Both the position numbers and the translations under genes were made by a program. The notes below the pieces were generated by a model. It had not been told where the DNA came from. It worked only from the letters and a program-made list of their open reading frames with translations, and did no database searches. Source: Colicola sp016286205 (GTDB taxonomy: Bacteria; Bacteroidota; Bacteroidia; Bacteroidales; Paludibacteraceae). From it: a DNA stretch of 64,000 bases. Numbering within the stretch: position 1 is the first letter of the stretch; each line of letters starts with the position of its first letter. Shown here in pieces: positions 42,498-50,449 of this stretch. The stretch covers positions 1-64,000 of the forward strand of contig JAEESF010000003.1 of NCBI GenBank assembly GCA_016286205.1, given 5' to 3'.

Positions 42498-43865
42498 TTA
42501 TTTTACAACAGCACCTTGAGCGTTGTAGAGAACGCCGTTCTTTTGGATGAAGAGTTGGCCATCGCGAATAATCTTAACGGCTTTTACTTCATCGTTGGTG
42601 TTATCAATAGCTGTTGGCCAACCAGTTTGTTGGAAGGTAACTTTGTAAATACGGAGGTATTGGTGGGTGCCATCAGCAAATGCGCCATTGATAACAACGT
42701 TACCAGCCTCTACTGGAATAGTAGCGCTTACCACTTTTTCGGATGTTTTTGATCCTACTTCTGTGTTTACAACATCGTTAATAGCTACATAGCGAGGATC
42801 ATCTTTGCTTCCTGTGTTACTAAATTCTACTACAACACTTCCTGGAACAGTAGTGGTAAATGCAAGATGCGGGCCTTGGCAATATTTGCCGTCACGGATA
42901 GGATATTCGCCCGAGAAGAGCAATGCTTGCGAGTTGAAGTTAGCATCGTTGTTGAAATCGTCAACATTTGCCAGCAAAACAGGCTCTGCATCTTTTTGGT
43001 CTCCAGTCCATTTAATTTCATTAACAGAAGCTGCTTTGGTAAAGTCCCAAACAGTAGAAGCATCAACACTAACTTGCGCGAGTACTGGTTTTACAGTAGC
43101 GACAACGCTTATGTTGCCAGTAACCCAATCGCTGTTGTTGCTGTTCTTAGCCCAAGCTCCAATTTGATAAGTGCGCTCTGCTGTCGGGGTAAATTTGAGT
43201 GTTTTGCTATGTTCTCCTTCAACAACTGTACCATCAACAGTCCAATACAGAGTATCAGCTTTTACATCAGTTGTTGCTGTAAATGTAAGTTCTCTGTCAA
43301 CATATGCTGAGGTTGGACCGCTAACGGTAACTGTGGTAACAGGATCAGTAGAAGGAGTAACAGAACCGGCTACAAAAGTAACCGCAACGATATCTGCATT
43401 ACCGCTCAGCACAATTTGAATGTAATTATTGGCCTCTACTACGTCCTTGAACGTGAGAGTAAATTCGTTGTCACACGCATTTTTAGCGACTGCATAGTCG
43501 GTGCTATTCTCGTTTGTTACGGTGTATTCAACGTTGCTTGCACTCTGTGCACTACTTTTCAAATCTTCGGAAACATAAATCTTGCCAATCGTACGATTTG
43601 AAGTGGAACGAGCCCAAATTGTTAACGCGCTGATGTCTTGGTAGGTCTGAATGGTAAAATAAGAACTACCTGTTTTGTATCCAGTAGAACCATCGCACGT
43701 CATATCAGGACTCGACCAAGCGTTACCCGATTTGTTGGTAACTCGTCCTACGCCTTCTGCACCGTACCAGTTGCTTTCTGGAGTAACAGCTGATAGTGTA
43801 ATTGTTTGTGCCATCATTGTCAGCGAAGCCAACAGTGTAGCAGCTAATGTAAATAATTTTCTCAT
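42498..43865 (-). CDS. Secreted beta-rich protein with C-terminal tag
   Basis: A 455-residue exported protein (signal peptide MRKLFTLAATLLASLTMMAQ). It contains a carbohydrate-binding-like N-terminal sheet (about 20-170), a PKD/Ig-like domain (about 180-265, VSGPTSAYVDRELTFTATTD) and a second beta-sandwich (about 275-415, VWDFTKAASVNEIKWTGDQK). It ends with AIDNTNDEVKAVKIIRDGQL, then FIQKNGVLYNAQGAVVK, the tag shared with three other products here. No catalytic motif is seen. A promoter lies about 90 nt upstream. Confidence 0.75.
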   Translation of the reverse strand: MRKLFTLAATLLASLTMMAQTITLSAVTPESNWYGAEGVGRVTNKSGNAWSSPDMTCDGSTGYKTGSSYFTIQTYQDISALTIWARSTSNRTIGKIYVSEDLKSSAQSASNVEYTVTNENSTDYAVAKNACDNEFTLTFKDVVEANNYIQIVLSGNADIVAVTFVAGSVTPSTDPVTTVTVSGPTSAYVDRELTFTATTDVKADTLYWTVDGTVVEGEHSKTLKFTPTAERTYQIGAWAKNSNNSDWVTGNISVVATVKPVLAQVSVDASTVWDFTKAASVNEIKWTGDQKDAEPVLLANVDDFNNDANFNSQALLFSGEYPIRDGKYCQGPHLAFTTTVPGSVVVEFSNTGSKDDPRYVAINDVVNTEVGSKTSEKVVSATIPVEAGNVVINGAFADGTHQYLRIYKVTFQQTGWPTAIDNTNDEVKAVKIIRDGQLFIQKNGVLYNAQGAVVK

Positions 43866-43954
43866 TGTTTTGTGTTTTGTTAGTTAAACGAAAAAATTGG
43901 TTATTTGTATTAAAATTAGTTGATTTTTGCTAACTCAATATTACAAAATCGGGA

Positions 43955-43986
43955 CAAAAGTACTCTTTTTCGCGCATATACGCAAA
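43955..43986 (-). promoter_or_regulatory. Bacteroidota promoter of the tagged protein at 42498
   Basis: On the minus strand TTTGCGTATATGCGCGAAAA and TACTTTTG at 43962-43955, leaving a leader of about 85 nt. Confidence 0.7.
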
Positions 43987-44068
43987 CATTAATTAAAAAA
44001 ATATCGATTTTTTACAAAAATTGTCGATTTTTCTACAATATTTCGATAGGTTTCGAATTGTTGTCTCT

Positions 44069-44322
44069 CGATATTGTCTTGAAAAAGTTCCGTTTACACC
44101 ATCAGAGGCGGTCGCTCCTACCCTGTACGTCTAGTTCTCGGTCGGCTTAGTCTCTCCGACTGCCTGCCCTTTTCGAAGCCAAAAGTCAATTGGCTTCTCC
44201 ATCCTAGAGCCTACCGGCTGCGTGACCGCAAGGGTCGCGCCATTCTATGTTTTCGCGTAATCCGCTACCCGCGGCGCTCAAACTCGAAATGCCATCCGAG
44301 GCATTTCTTCACGATATTGTCT
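44069..44322. other. Hairpin-rich intergenic block bounded by an 11-bp direct repeat
   Basis: CGATATTGTCT occurs at 44069-44079 and 44312-44322. The DNA between is visibly richer in G+C than its flanks and has hairpins GAAGCCAA/TTGGCTTC (44175-44197), GCGTGACC/GGTCGCGC (44220-44240) and GAAATGCC/GGCATTTC (44286-44307). No ORF or tRNA is seen. It could be a small mobile element with target duplication, or a structured RNA. It lies in a 590-bp gene-free gap. Confidence 0.5.
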
Positions 44323-44349
44323 CATGATTGTCTCGGTAATAAACCGTGG

Positions 44350-44368
44350 ATATATACGTAGTATATAT
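44350..44368. repeat. AT-rich palindrome with 3-nt spacer
   Basis: ATATATAC and GTATATAT around GTA, about 35 nt upstream of the promoter at 44402. Related to those at 27257, 58639 and 62242. Confidence 0.65.
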
Positions 44369-44401
44369 AACTGTGCAGTTTTTGCAAAGGCGAGAAAAAG
44401 A

Positions 44402-44433
44402 TTTGCGTATGTCAAAAAAAAGCTGTAAATTTG
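44402..44433 (+). promoter_or_regulatory. Bacteroidota promoter of the small tagged protein
   Basis: TTTGCGTATGTCAAAAAAAA and TAAATTTG at 44426-44433, about 20 nt before the ATG at 44455. Confidence 0.75.
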
Positions 44434-44454
44434 CACGCAAATTTGAAAATTATT

Positions 44455-44859
44455 ATGAGAAAAGTATGTTTGATGGGCCTGTTGTTGTCTGTGATGACTA
44501 TGGCAGGCGAGGAGTATTCGCTGACTTATCAGGGTTTTCCGTACATGAAGACCATGTGCGCCAATCCCACTTATGCGGCAGGAACGATAGTTAAACTATC
44601 ATCCGGACGTCCGCAGATACCCGGAAAATGGTTTGACGGTTGGGAGTATAAGGGCGTAGTATATAACCCCGGTGACAATTTTACAATGCCTGCCGAGGAT
44701 GTGGTACTTGTGCCGAAAATGCAAGATGTGGGCGAAGGAATCGATAATGTCGATAGTCAAGAGTCAAGAGTTAAGAGTTATAAAATCCTGCGTGACGGGC
44801 AACTACTGATTGTTCGTGACGACGTGGTGTATAACGTAATAGGTGAGAGAGTGAAGTAA
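44455..44859 (+). CDS. Small secreted protein with InlB-like repeat and C-terminal tag
   Basis: A 134-residue exported protein (MRKVCLMGLLLSVMTMAGEE). The middle resembles one Listeria-Bacteroides (InlB B-type) repeat: GTIVKLSSG, FDGWEYKGVVYNPGDNFTMP and ADV-like strand ends. After GIDNVDSQESRVKSY, encoded by short GAGTCAA/GAGTTAA repeats, it ends in a diverged tag (K-I-L-RDGQLLIVRDDV, YNVIGERVK). ATG 44455 is chosen because an upstream TTG overlaps the promoter. The next gene encodes an M6 protease, probably co-transcribed. Confidence 0.7.
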   Translation: MRKVCLMGLLLSVMTMAGEEYSLTYQGFPYMKTMCANPTYAAGTIVKLSSGRPQIPGKWFDGWEYKGVVYNPGDNFTMPAEDVVLVPKMQDVGEGIDNVDSQESRVKSYKILRDGQLLIVRDDVVYNVIGERVK

Positions 44860-44860
44860 A

Positions 44861-44891
44861 GGGCAAAGCCCTTCACCCTAAAAGGAAGAGA
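44861..44891 (+). repeat. Dispersed palindromic repeat (copy 6, degenerate)
   Basis: Directly after the stop codon: GGGCAAAGCCCTTCACCC, then TAAAAGGAAGAGAG. It retains the TAAAAGGAAG core, and the purine run lies shortly before the M6 protease start. Confidence 0.6.
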
Positions 44892-44910
44892 GTAAAAAAA
44901 GCATGAAGAA

Positions 44911-46641
44911 ATGAACAAGATATCTGTAATAGTATTGTTATTAGGAGCTGCGATGACGGTTCTTGCTGTTCCTGCACAACGCGGCTGGCAGACTCGCACT
45001 CAGGCTGATGGAACAACCATCGAGGTACAAGTCATCGGCGATGAGTTTTATCACTACACCATCAATCGTGACGGCCAACAGATTCGTTTGAACCAGGATG
45101 GAATGTACGAGGTAGTAGGCGCAGCGCCAAGTCCGCAACAGGCCCGTGCGAGACACGCTCAGAACAAAGCGCGTCGTGTGCGCCAAGGTGTTGGTACTCA
45201 GCCTAATCTGGCCCCACGCGGCATAGTGGTGCTGGTGGATTATCAGGACACGCACATGATGGCGCAACATACAACTGAGGTTTTCGATGAACTATGCAAC
45301 TCTACCAATTGTACAGTTAATAAATACAACGGCATCCAATATGGTTCGGCAGCCCAGTATTTCGCCGATCAGTCGAATGGCACTTATCGCCCGATATTCG
45401 ATGTGTATGGTCCGATTCAGTTGAAGTACGATTATGCGCATTATGGGCGTGATTTGGCAGGTCAGCAACAAGGCACAGACACGTTGGCCGCAGATATGGT
45501 AGTTGAGGCGTGCTTGATAGCCGATACATTGTACGATATCGATTTCTCTCAATACGATTCGGATAACGACCAACTGGTTGATTTTGTGTATGTTATCTAT
45601 GCGGGAGAAGGTCAGGCGAGTGGTGGCAATGAGAATACCGTTTGGCCACACAACTGGGAGATATATGCTGCTAGTTATTACGGGATGTGTTCGTACTCGA
45701 TCTGGGACACGGAAATGGATGGCGTCTATCTGAACAACTACGCCTGCTCGAACGAGGTGACCGGCAGTGAATTGACCGGAATAGGCACATTATGCCACGA
45801 ATTTGGGCATGTGATGGGTCTGCCGGATCTGTACGACACCAGCTACGGAGACATATATGAAAATTGGCTGACTCCGAACGAATGGGATATCATGGACGGC
45901 GGTTCGTACAACGGTGGCGGACACTGCCCACCGAATTACGACCCGTGGCAGAAACAATTTTTTGGGTGGGTAACGCCGAAGAATTTTGGCTTGACTCCGC
46001 AGAATTTTACGCTCTATGCCAATGGTACGGCCGATTACAACGTAGTTCAAATCAACGAGTCCGGCCAACTACAAGGAGCCACAGAAAGCGGCGAATGTTA
46101 TTATCTGGAGAATCGTCAGAAAATGGGTTGGGATAAATATGTTCCTGCCGCAGGCATGGTAGTCTGGCGTGTCAATTTCAACGAAGAAGCATGGGTGAGC
46201 AATGCTCCGAATCACTCGGATACGCCCAATGCACCGCTCTATACAATCGTTCCCTCTTCCGGCACGCGTGTAGGTTATTATTTCGGCGATAAGAATGTGT
46301 TCCCGTACAAGGCGATTGATTCGTGGATAGAATACGAGGAGAAACCTGTACTGGACATTACCCGTTCGGGAGAATTGATAACCGCTACATATATCGGAAG
46401 CCGTATCGTTGATTGGTACGTGGACGGCACCTTGCTGGAAAGTCATGAGCAAGAATGCGGTGAGCCACTATTGATGCCAACGGCAGAAATAACGCCGTGC
46501 GAAGGAACAGAACTGATTGGTTGGACCTCTCACGCCGATTGGTGCGATCCGTTCGTGCAGCCGGATGACCTATTTACTGCTTCCGATGAGAAAACAGTGC
46601 CTTATACACTCACTGTCTCTTTTTACGCAGTATTCAAATAG
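44911..46641 (+). CDS. Secreted M6 family metalloprotease
   Basis: A 576-residue exported protease, paralogous to the one at 38421. Signal peptide MNKISVIVLLLGAAMTVLA, propeptide to about 100 (ADGTTIEVQVIGDEFYHYT), catalytic domain from LAPRGIVVLVDYQDTHM with VYVIYAGEGQASGGNENTVW and zinc motif LCHEFGHVMGLPDLYD near 296. The C-terminal 80 residues form an extra beta module (RIVDWYVDGTLLESHEQE) instead of the shared tag, so its localisation signal differs from the paralogue. Confidence 0.9.
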   Translation: MNKISVIVLLLGAAMTVLAVPAQRGWQTRTQADGTTIEVQVIGDEFYHYTINRDGQQIRLNQDGMYEVVGAAPSPQQARARHAQNKARRVRQGVGTQPNLAPRGIVVLVDYQDTHMMAQHTTEVFDELCNSTNCTVNKYNGIQYGSAAQYFADQSNGTYRPIFDVYGPIQLKYDYAHYGRDLAGQQQGTDTLAADMVVEACLIADTLYDIDFSQYDSDNDQLVDFVYVIYAGEGQASGGNENTVWPHNWEIYAASYYGMCSYSIWDTEMDGVYLNNYACSNEVTGSELTGIGTLCHEFGHVMGLPDLYDTSYGDIYENWLTPNEWDIMDGGSYNGGGHCPPNYDPWQKQFFGWVTPKNFGLTPQNFTLYANGTADYNVVQINESGQLQGATESGECYYLENRQKMGWDKYVPAAGMVVWRVNFNEEAWVSNAPNHSDTPNAPLYTIVPSSGTRVGYYFGDKNVFPYKAIDSWIEYEEKPVLDITRSGELITATYIGSRIVDWYVDGTLLESHEQECGEPLLMPTAEITPCEGTELIGWTSHADWCDPFVQPDDLFTASDEKTVPYTLTVSFYAVFK

Positions 46642-46664
46642 AAAATTAAGAAATATACGCGCAT

Positions 46665-47192
46665 ATGAAAAACATTCGCTTATTGGCATTCGTTTTGGCT
46701 TTTTGCCCGCTTTGGGTTTTAGCCGAAGAAACCGTGACAACGGAAGAGTTTCAGTCCATGGCCGTGGCAACAACATTAACATTCTCCAATAGTAATACTG
46801 TTGGCACAACCGATTTCGTGACCTATACTTGTAGCGGTGGTACAACAAAATTCGGGAACGCGTCCGAATCGGGAAATACAACGTGTATCTTTGTTAAAAG
46901 TGGTGGCTATTTCACTACTACAGCCATCCCCGATTTGAAAAAGGTAAAGATGGTCCTGACCTCGAACGTGACCGATATGACGTTCTATTATTCTGTGGAT
47001 AATAGTTCATGGACTCCGTTGGCTGCGGATGCATTGTTGAGCTCATCGCAGCAACCTGTGTACGTGTTGCCTTCTATAGGCAAGTATTACCTCAAAGTGG
47101 CTTATGGGGGTAGTACCTTCTATGTGCGAAGCATGCAATACACGACAGAGCCATCGTGCAATTGCTTGCGCCTGGAGATGCAAGATAATTAA
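46665..47192 (+). CDS. Secreted protein of unknown function
   Basis: A 175-residue exported protein with signal peptide MKNIRLLAFVLAFCPLWVLA. The mature part is beta-rich (ATTLTFSNSNTVGTTDFVTY, then TFYYSVDNSSWTPL) and looks like one carbohydrate-binding-type sandwich, similar in style to the first domain of the protein at 42498. The end is Cys-rich (PSCNCLRLEMQDN) and lacks the tag; it may be truncated relative to tagged relatives. It follows the M6 gene by 23 nt. Confidence 0.6.
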   Translation: MKNIRLLAFVLAFCPLWVLAEETVTTEEFQSMAVATTLTFSNSNTVGTTDFVTYTCSGGTTKFGNASESGNTTCIFVKSGGYFTTTAIPDLKKVKMVLTSNVTDMTFYYSVDNSSWTPLAADALLSSSQQPVYVLPSIGKYYLKVAYGGSTFYVRSMQYTTEPSCNCLRLEMQDN

Positions 47193-47195
47193 GGA

Positions 47196-48179
47196 TTATT
47201 TGAGGTCTTTCGCCCAGAGGCGAATATAATCGAACCACTCTGTTGCAGACGTTGCAACCGAGTGGTTTTCTTTAGTTATTCCGCAACAAGTTAGATAGAA
47301 ATGGCAACCGTCCCGGTATTTCAGCAAACAGAGATTATTGCTTCTGTCTTGTATCAGATTGCCCGCGTAGCGTTGCGGAATAAAGACAGCCAATCCAACC
47401 GTTTCTTTGGCATACTTGGCACTATCGTTGACCGGCCAATCGGTGCCATACGAAGCCAGAAGAACGCCGTTGGCTAATTGAACACTCAGGATAGCCGATT
47501 GGTCGTTGGGGCCTTTGGCCGGAATAGTTTGCACGCCCGTGCAGAGATTCTCAATAGGTTGGCTTAATGCCACATCGCATCGCATATCACGATGACCCGC
47601 ATTGAGAGTGTATTGAACCTGCATATCCACTGACTGGCCTTCGACCTGCCAATTTTGAACTGCTACTTCGATAGTTGCGCTGTTACGCGTTTGCCGAACA
47701 ATACGCTGACTACGTTGTGCCACCGGTTCGATGTGCGTCTGCTTGGCGCCATTCCAGTATTTGACACTACCGACGCCCACTGTGCCGCTGACACGCAGAA
47801 TGTCATCGCCAAAACCTTGAGAAAGCAGACTGTCGTTAGGATACCAGTAGGATTGAGCCAGTTCGAGTTGCGGAGTACGTTTGCAGTAAGGGTCGATAGT
47901 TTGCTTTTTGTCAAAATAGATGCGGTAGGCCATCAGTTCGCTTTCGACAGCCACTCCATGATGGTGCAACTGGTGGTAAGTATCCACGTTGGGATCAGCT
48001 TGCCATTCTCGGATAGGGTAGCAATGGCGCGTTTTACCTTCGGCCTGAATAACCGTATAGCCAGAACGCACTGAATCAGCAGGTGTGCCGATAAGCCAGA
48101 AAGAAGTAGCGATCTTCGGCGTACAAGCTGAGAAGACCGCTACTAAAGTAAGAGTTAGATATTTAGAGCCCCACGACAT
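47196..48179 (-). CDS. DUF4861 family lipoprotein (pectin utilisation)
   Basis: A 327-residue lipoprotein (lipobox VFSAC, Cys near 19). GFGDDILRVSGTVGVGSVKYW near 120 and the later beta strands match DUF4861, a family often found with pectin-degrading enzymes. It overlaps the polygalacturonase gene by 17 nt, supporting a joint role on galacturonan. The biochemical activity of the family is not clear from sequence. Confidence 0.82.
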   Translation of the reverse strand: MSWGSKYLTLTLVAVFSACTPKIATSFWLIGTPADSVRSGYTVIQAEGKTRHCYPIREWQADPNVDTYHQLHHHGVAVESELMAYRIYFDKKQTIDPYCKRTPQLELAQSYWYPNDSLLSQGFGDDILRVSGTVGVGSVKYWNGAKQTHIEPVAQRSQRIVRQTRNSATIEVAVQNWQVEGQSVDMQVQYTLNAGHRDMRCDVALSQPIENLCTGVQTIPAKGPNDQSAILSVQLANGVLLASYGTDWPVNDSAKYAKETVGLAVFIPQRYAGNLIQDRSNNLCLLKYRDGCHFYLTCCGITKENHSVATSATEWFDYIRLWAKDLK

Positions 48180-49710
48180 TCTCTACACTCGGAGCCAGAG
48201 TGAAAGGTTCACCTTTAGTAGGTAAAATCTTCACGTTCTCAACTGTCAGTCCATTGGTTTGGCGCAGCAAAGCACCTTCTGTGGACTGAATTTGGATATT
48301 GCGTAACGTAACATTCTCAATTTTCTGTTCGGGGAGACCATTGAAAAGCATAGCACGCTTGATATTGTTTCCGTAGACATGCTCGATGACGATATTGCGG
48401 AAAGCAGGCGTCTCTTCGCTGACAGGCGGAGCCTCTGCGTTCATGCGTGCGGCCAGTTCTTCTTCGCTCTCCTCTCCGGCACCTTTGCCGCCGTAGAAGA
48501 GATCGAACAGTAGGCCTTCGTTAGGAATATTGATCATATTGATGTCGCGAATATAAATATTCTCTACAACACCTCCACGGCCACGCGTCGATTTGAAACG
48601 CAAACCCACGTCTGTGCCGATATACAGATTGCGGCTAACCTGCACATTCTTGATGCCTCCAGACATCTCAGATCCACAGACAAAACCTCCGTGGCCATGA
48701 TATACGACGCAATCGTCAACAATTACATTCTCAGTAGGAATACCTCTGTCGCGGCCAGGTTTGTCCTTGCCCGACTTCATACAGATAGCGTCGTCACCCA
48801 CATCGAACGAGCAATGACTAATAACTACATTCTTGCACGACTCAACATCGACACCATCACCATTCTGACTATACCAAGGATTGCGTACCGTCAGATCGCG
48901 CAGAATGATATTGTCGCTACACATTGGATGGAGATTCCACGCCGGCGAATTCTCGAAAGTAACTCCTTCGAGCAATATGCCATGACATCCAACAAAGTGC
49001 ACCATGACAGGGCGCAAGAACGACTTAACGACTTGCCACAAAGAGTCATCGGTGATAACCGGCACGTTCTGGTCTACACAATAGGTCTGTGCCAACAGCG
49101 AACCAGAATCGGGATACCAGATATTCTGCTCGGTAACGATGCCACCTTTCTCTTTGATGTGCTTTTTCCATTGTCCATCGGCCATCTTGTTCTTCTTGAG
49201 CGGTCTCCACCAATCGCCATTGCCATTGAATACGCCATGACCAGTGATGGCGAAATTGCTAGCGTCCTTCGCATTGATAGGACTGGTGCAACGCTTGGTA
49301 GGAATACCTTCGAACCACTCGTCGTAGATCTCGTACAGATTGAGGTCGTGCGAGAAAATGATTAGCGAGTTGCGCTCGGTGTACAAACGCACATTGGATT
49401 TCAACTCAATTGGACCAGTCAGGTAAATGCCTGCGGGCACGATAACCGTTCCTCCGCCAGCCTTTGTACAATCATCGATGGCTCCTTGGATAGCCGCAGT
49501 AGATAACTGTACACCCGACACATCTGCACCGTAGTCCAGAATATTGAATGTGCGGTCAGGGAAAGACGGCACTTTGACCTTAGGCATGTCAAAAACGGCA
49601 TTCTTGGTCAGCGCGTCAATGTCAGTCTGAACTGTAGTTTGATACTGAGATGCAGTAGCGCAAGCACTAGTAAGCAAAGTACAAAGCAATAAGGTAAAAA
49701 ACTTAGTCAT
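48163..49710 (-). CDS. Glycoside hydrolase family 28 polygalacturonase
   Basis: A 515-residue exported enzyme with a right-handed beta-helix, cleaving alpha-1,4-galacturonan by inversion. Signal peptide MTKFFTLLLCTLLTSACATA (Cys possibly lipidated). Catalytic motifs: NGDGVDVESC (first Asp), VGDDAICMKSGKD (Asp pair), GHGGFVCGSEMSGG (His) and RFKSTRGRGG (substrate-binding Arg-x-Lys). ATG 49710 is chosen over upstream starts because it begins the signal peptide; it overlaps truA by 8 nt. With the DUF4861 gene it forms a minimal pectin pair without a SusCD system nearby. Confidence 0.93.
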   Translation of the reverse strand: MTKFFTLLLCTLLTSACATASQYQTTVQTDIDALTKNAVFDMPKVKVPSFPDRTFNILDYGADVSGVQLSTAAIQGAIDDCTKAGGGTVIVPAGIYLTGPIELKSNVRLYTERNSLIIFSHDLNLYEIYDEWFEGIPTKRCTSPINAKDASNFAITGHGVFNGNGDWWRPLKKNKMADGQWKKHIKEKGGIVTEQNIWYPDSGSLLAQTYCVDQNVPVITDDSLWQVVKSFLRPVMVHFVGCHGILLEGVTFENSPAWNLHPMCSDNIILRDLTVRNPWYSQNGDGVDVESCKNVVISHCSFDVGDDAICMKSGKDKPGRDRGIPTENVIVDDCVVYHGHGGFVCGSEMSGGIKNVQVSRNLYIGTDVGLRFKSTRGRGGVVENIYIRDINMINIPNEGLLFDLFYGGKGAGEESEEELAARMNAEAPPVSEETPAFRNIVIEHVYGNNIKRAMLFNGLPEQKIENVTLRNIQIQSTEGALLRQTNGLTVENVKILPTKGEPFTLAPSVENVVGL

Positions 49711-50449
49711 GATATATTGTTTTTGGATATTTAATGTTAACGAGCGACAGTCCTTCCGAAGGTGCGGAGTGACCTGCTCTGCAGCGATTTTTAGCTGCGA
49801 CGATGTCAACAAATTGTTGTTCGGTCATACGGCCTCGACCAATATCGAACAGCGTTCCCACCACTGCACGAACCATATTTCGCAAGAAGCGGTCGGCAGT
49901 AATGACAAAATAGGCTTCGTGATCGTTTTCCATCACCCACTTTGCCTCTTTGACATCACAGAACGTCGTTTTGGCATCTGTATGTACGCGACAGAAAGAT
50001 GCGAAATCTTGCCGTCCGAGTAAATGTTTTGCCGCTTGATTCATAGCCGCAAAGTCTAGGATTCGCTCGACTCTCGTACGGAAAAGGCAGCAGAAAGGAT
50101 CCTTACGAGTAGTGATACGATAGTAGTAGGTTCGTTCAATAGCATCAAATCGTGCATGCGCATCATCGGGAACAGGACGTATATCGCTTACTGCAATAGA
50201 TGCGGGTAGCAGATTGTTGAGCCGCCCCACCAGATTGTCCGGCAAAGAATCTGCAAAATCGAAATGCGCTATCATGTATTCCGCATGGACACCCGCATCG
50301 GTTCTTCCCGCAAACGTGAGCGGCACAGGTACACGCAAGATGGTGGAGAAAGCATTCTCTAGCGTCTCCTGGACTGTTGTACCGTTTGGCTGTGTCTGCG
50401 AGCCATGAAAATCGGTTCCATTATATGCAAAGCGAACAAAATAACGCAT
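49703..50449 (-). CDS. truA: tRNA pseudouridine(38-40) synthase TruA
   Basis: A 248-residue enzyme that isomerises U38-U40 in the anticodon arm. The catalytic Asp is in FAGRTDAGVHAEY near residue 53, and RYFVRFAYNGTDFHGSQ starts the protein. The ATG at 50449 overlaps the upstream flippase stop as TAATG. Length is normal. Confidence 0.95.
   Translation of the reverse strand: MRYFVRFAYNGTDFHGSQTQPNGTTVQETLENAFSTILRVPVPLTFAGRTDAGVHAEYMIAHFDFADSLPDNLVGRLNNLLPASIAVSDIRPVPDDAHARFDAIERTYYYRITTRKDPFCCLFRTRVERILDFAAMNQAAKHLLGRQDFASFCRVHTDAKTTFCDVKEAKWVMENDHEAYFVITADRFLRNMVRAVVGTLFDIGRGRMTEQQFVDIVAAKNRCRAGHSAPSEGLSLVNIKYPKTIYHD

Noticed and set aside
43867..44454. tRNA or known ncRNA gene in the hairpin-rich gap
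   Set aside because: No cloverleaf with a T-loop GTTCRA motif and no tmRNA, 6S or RNase P signature could be found.
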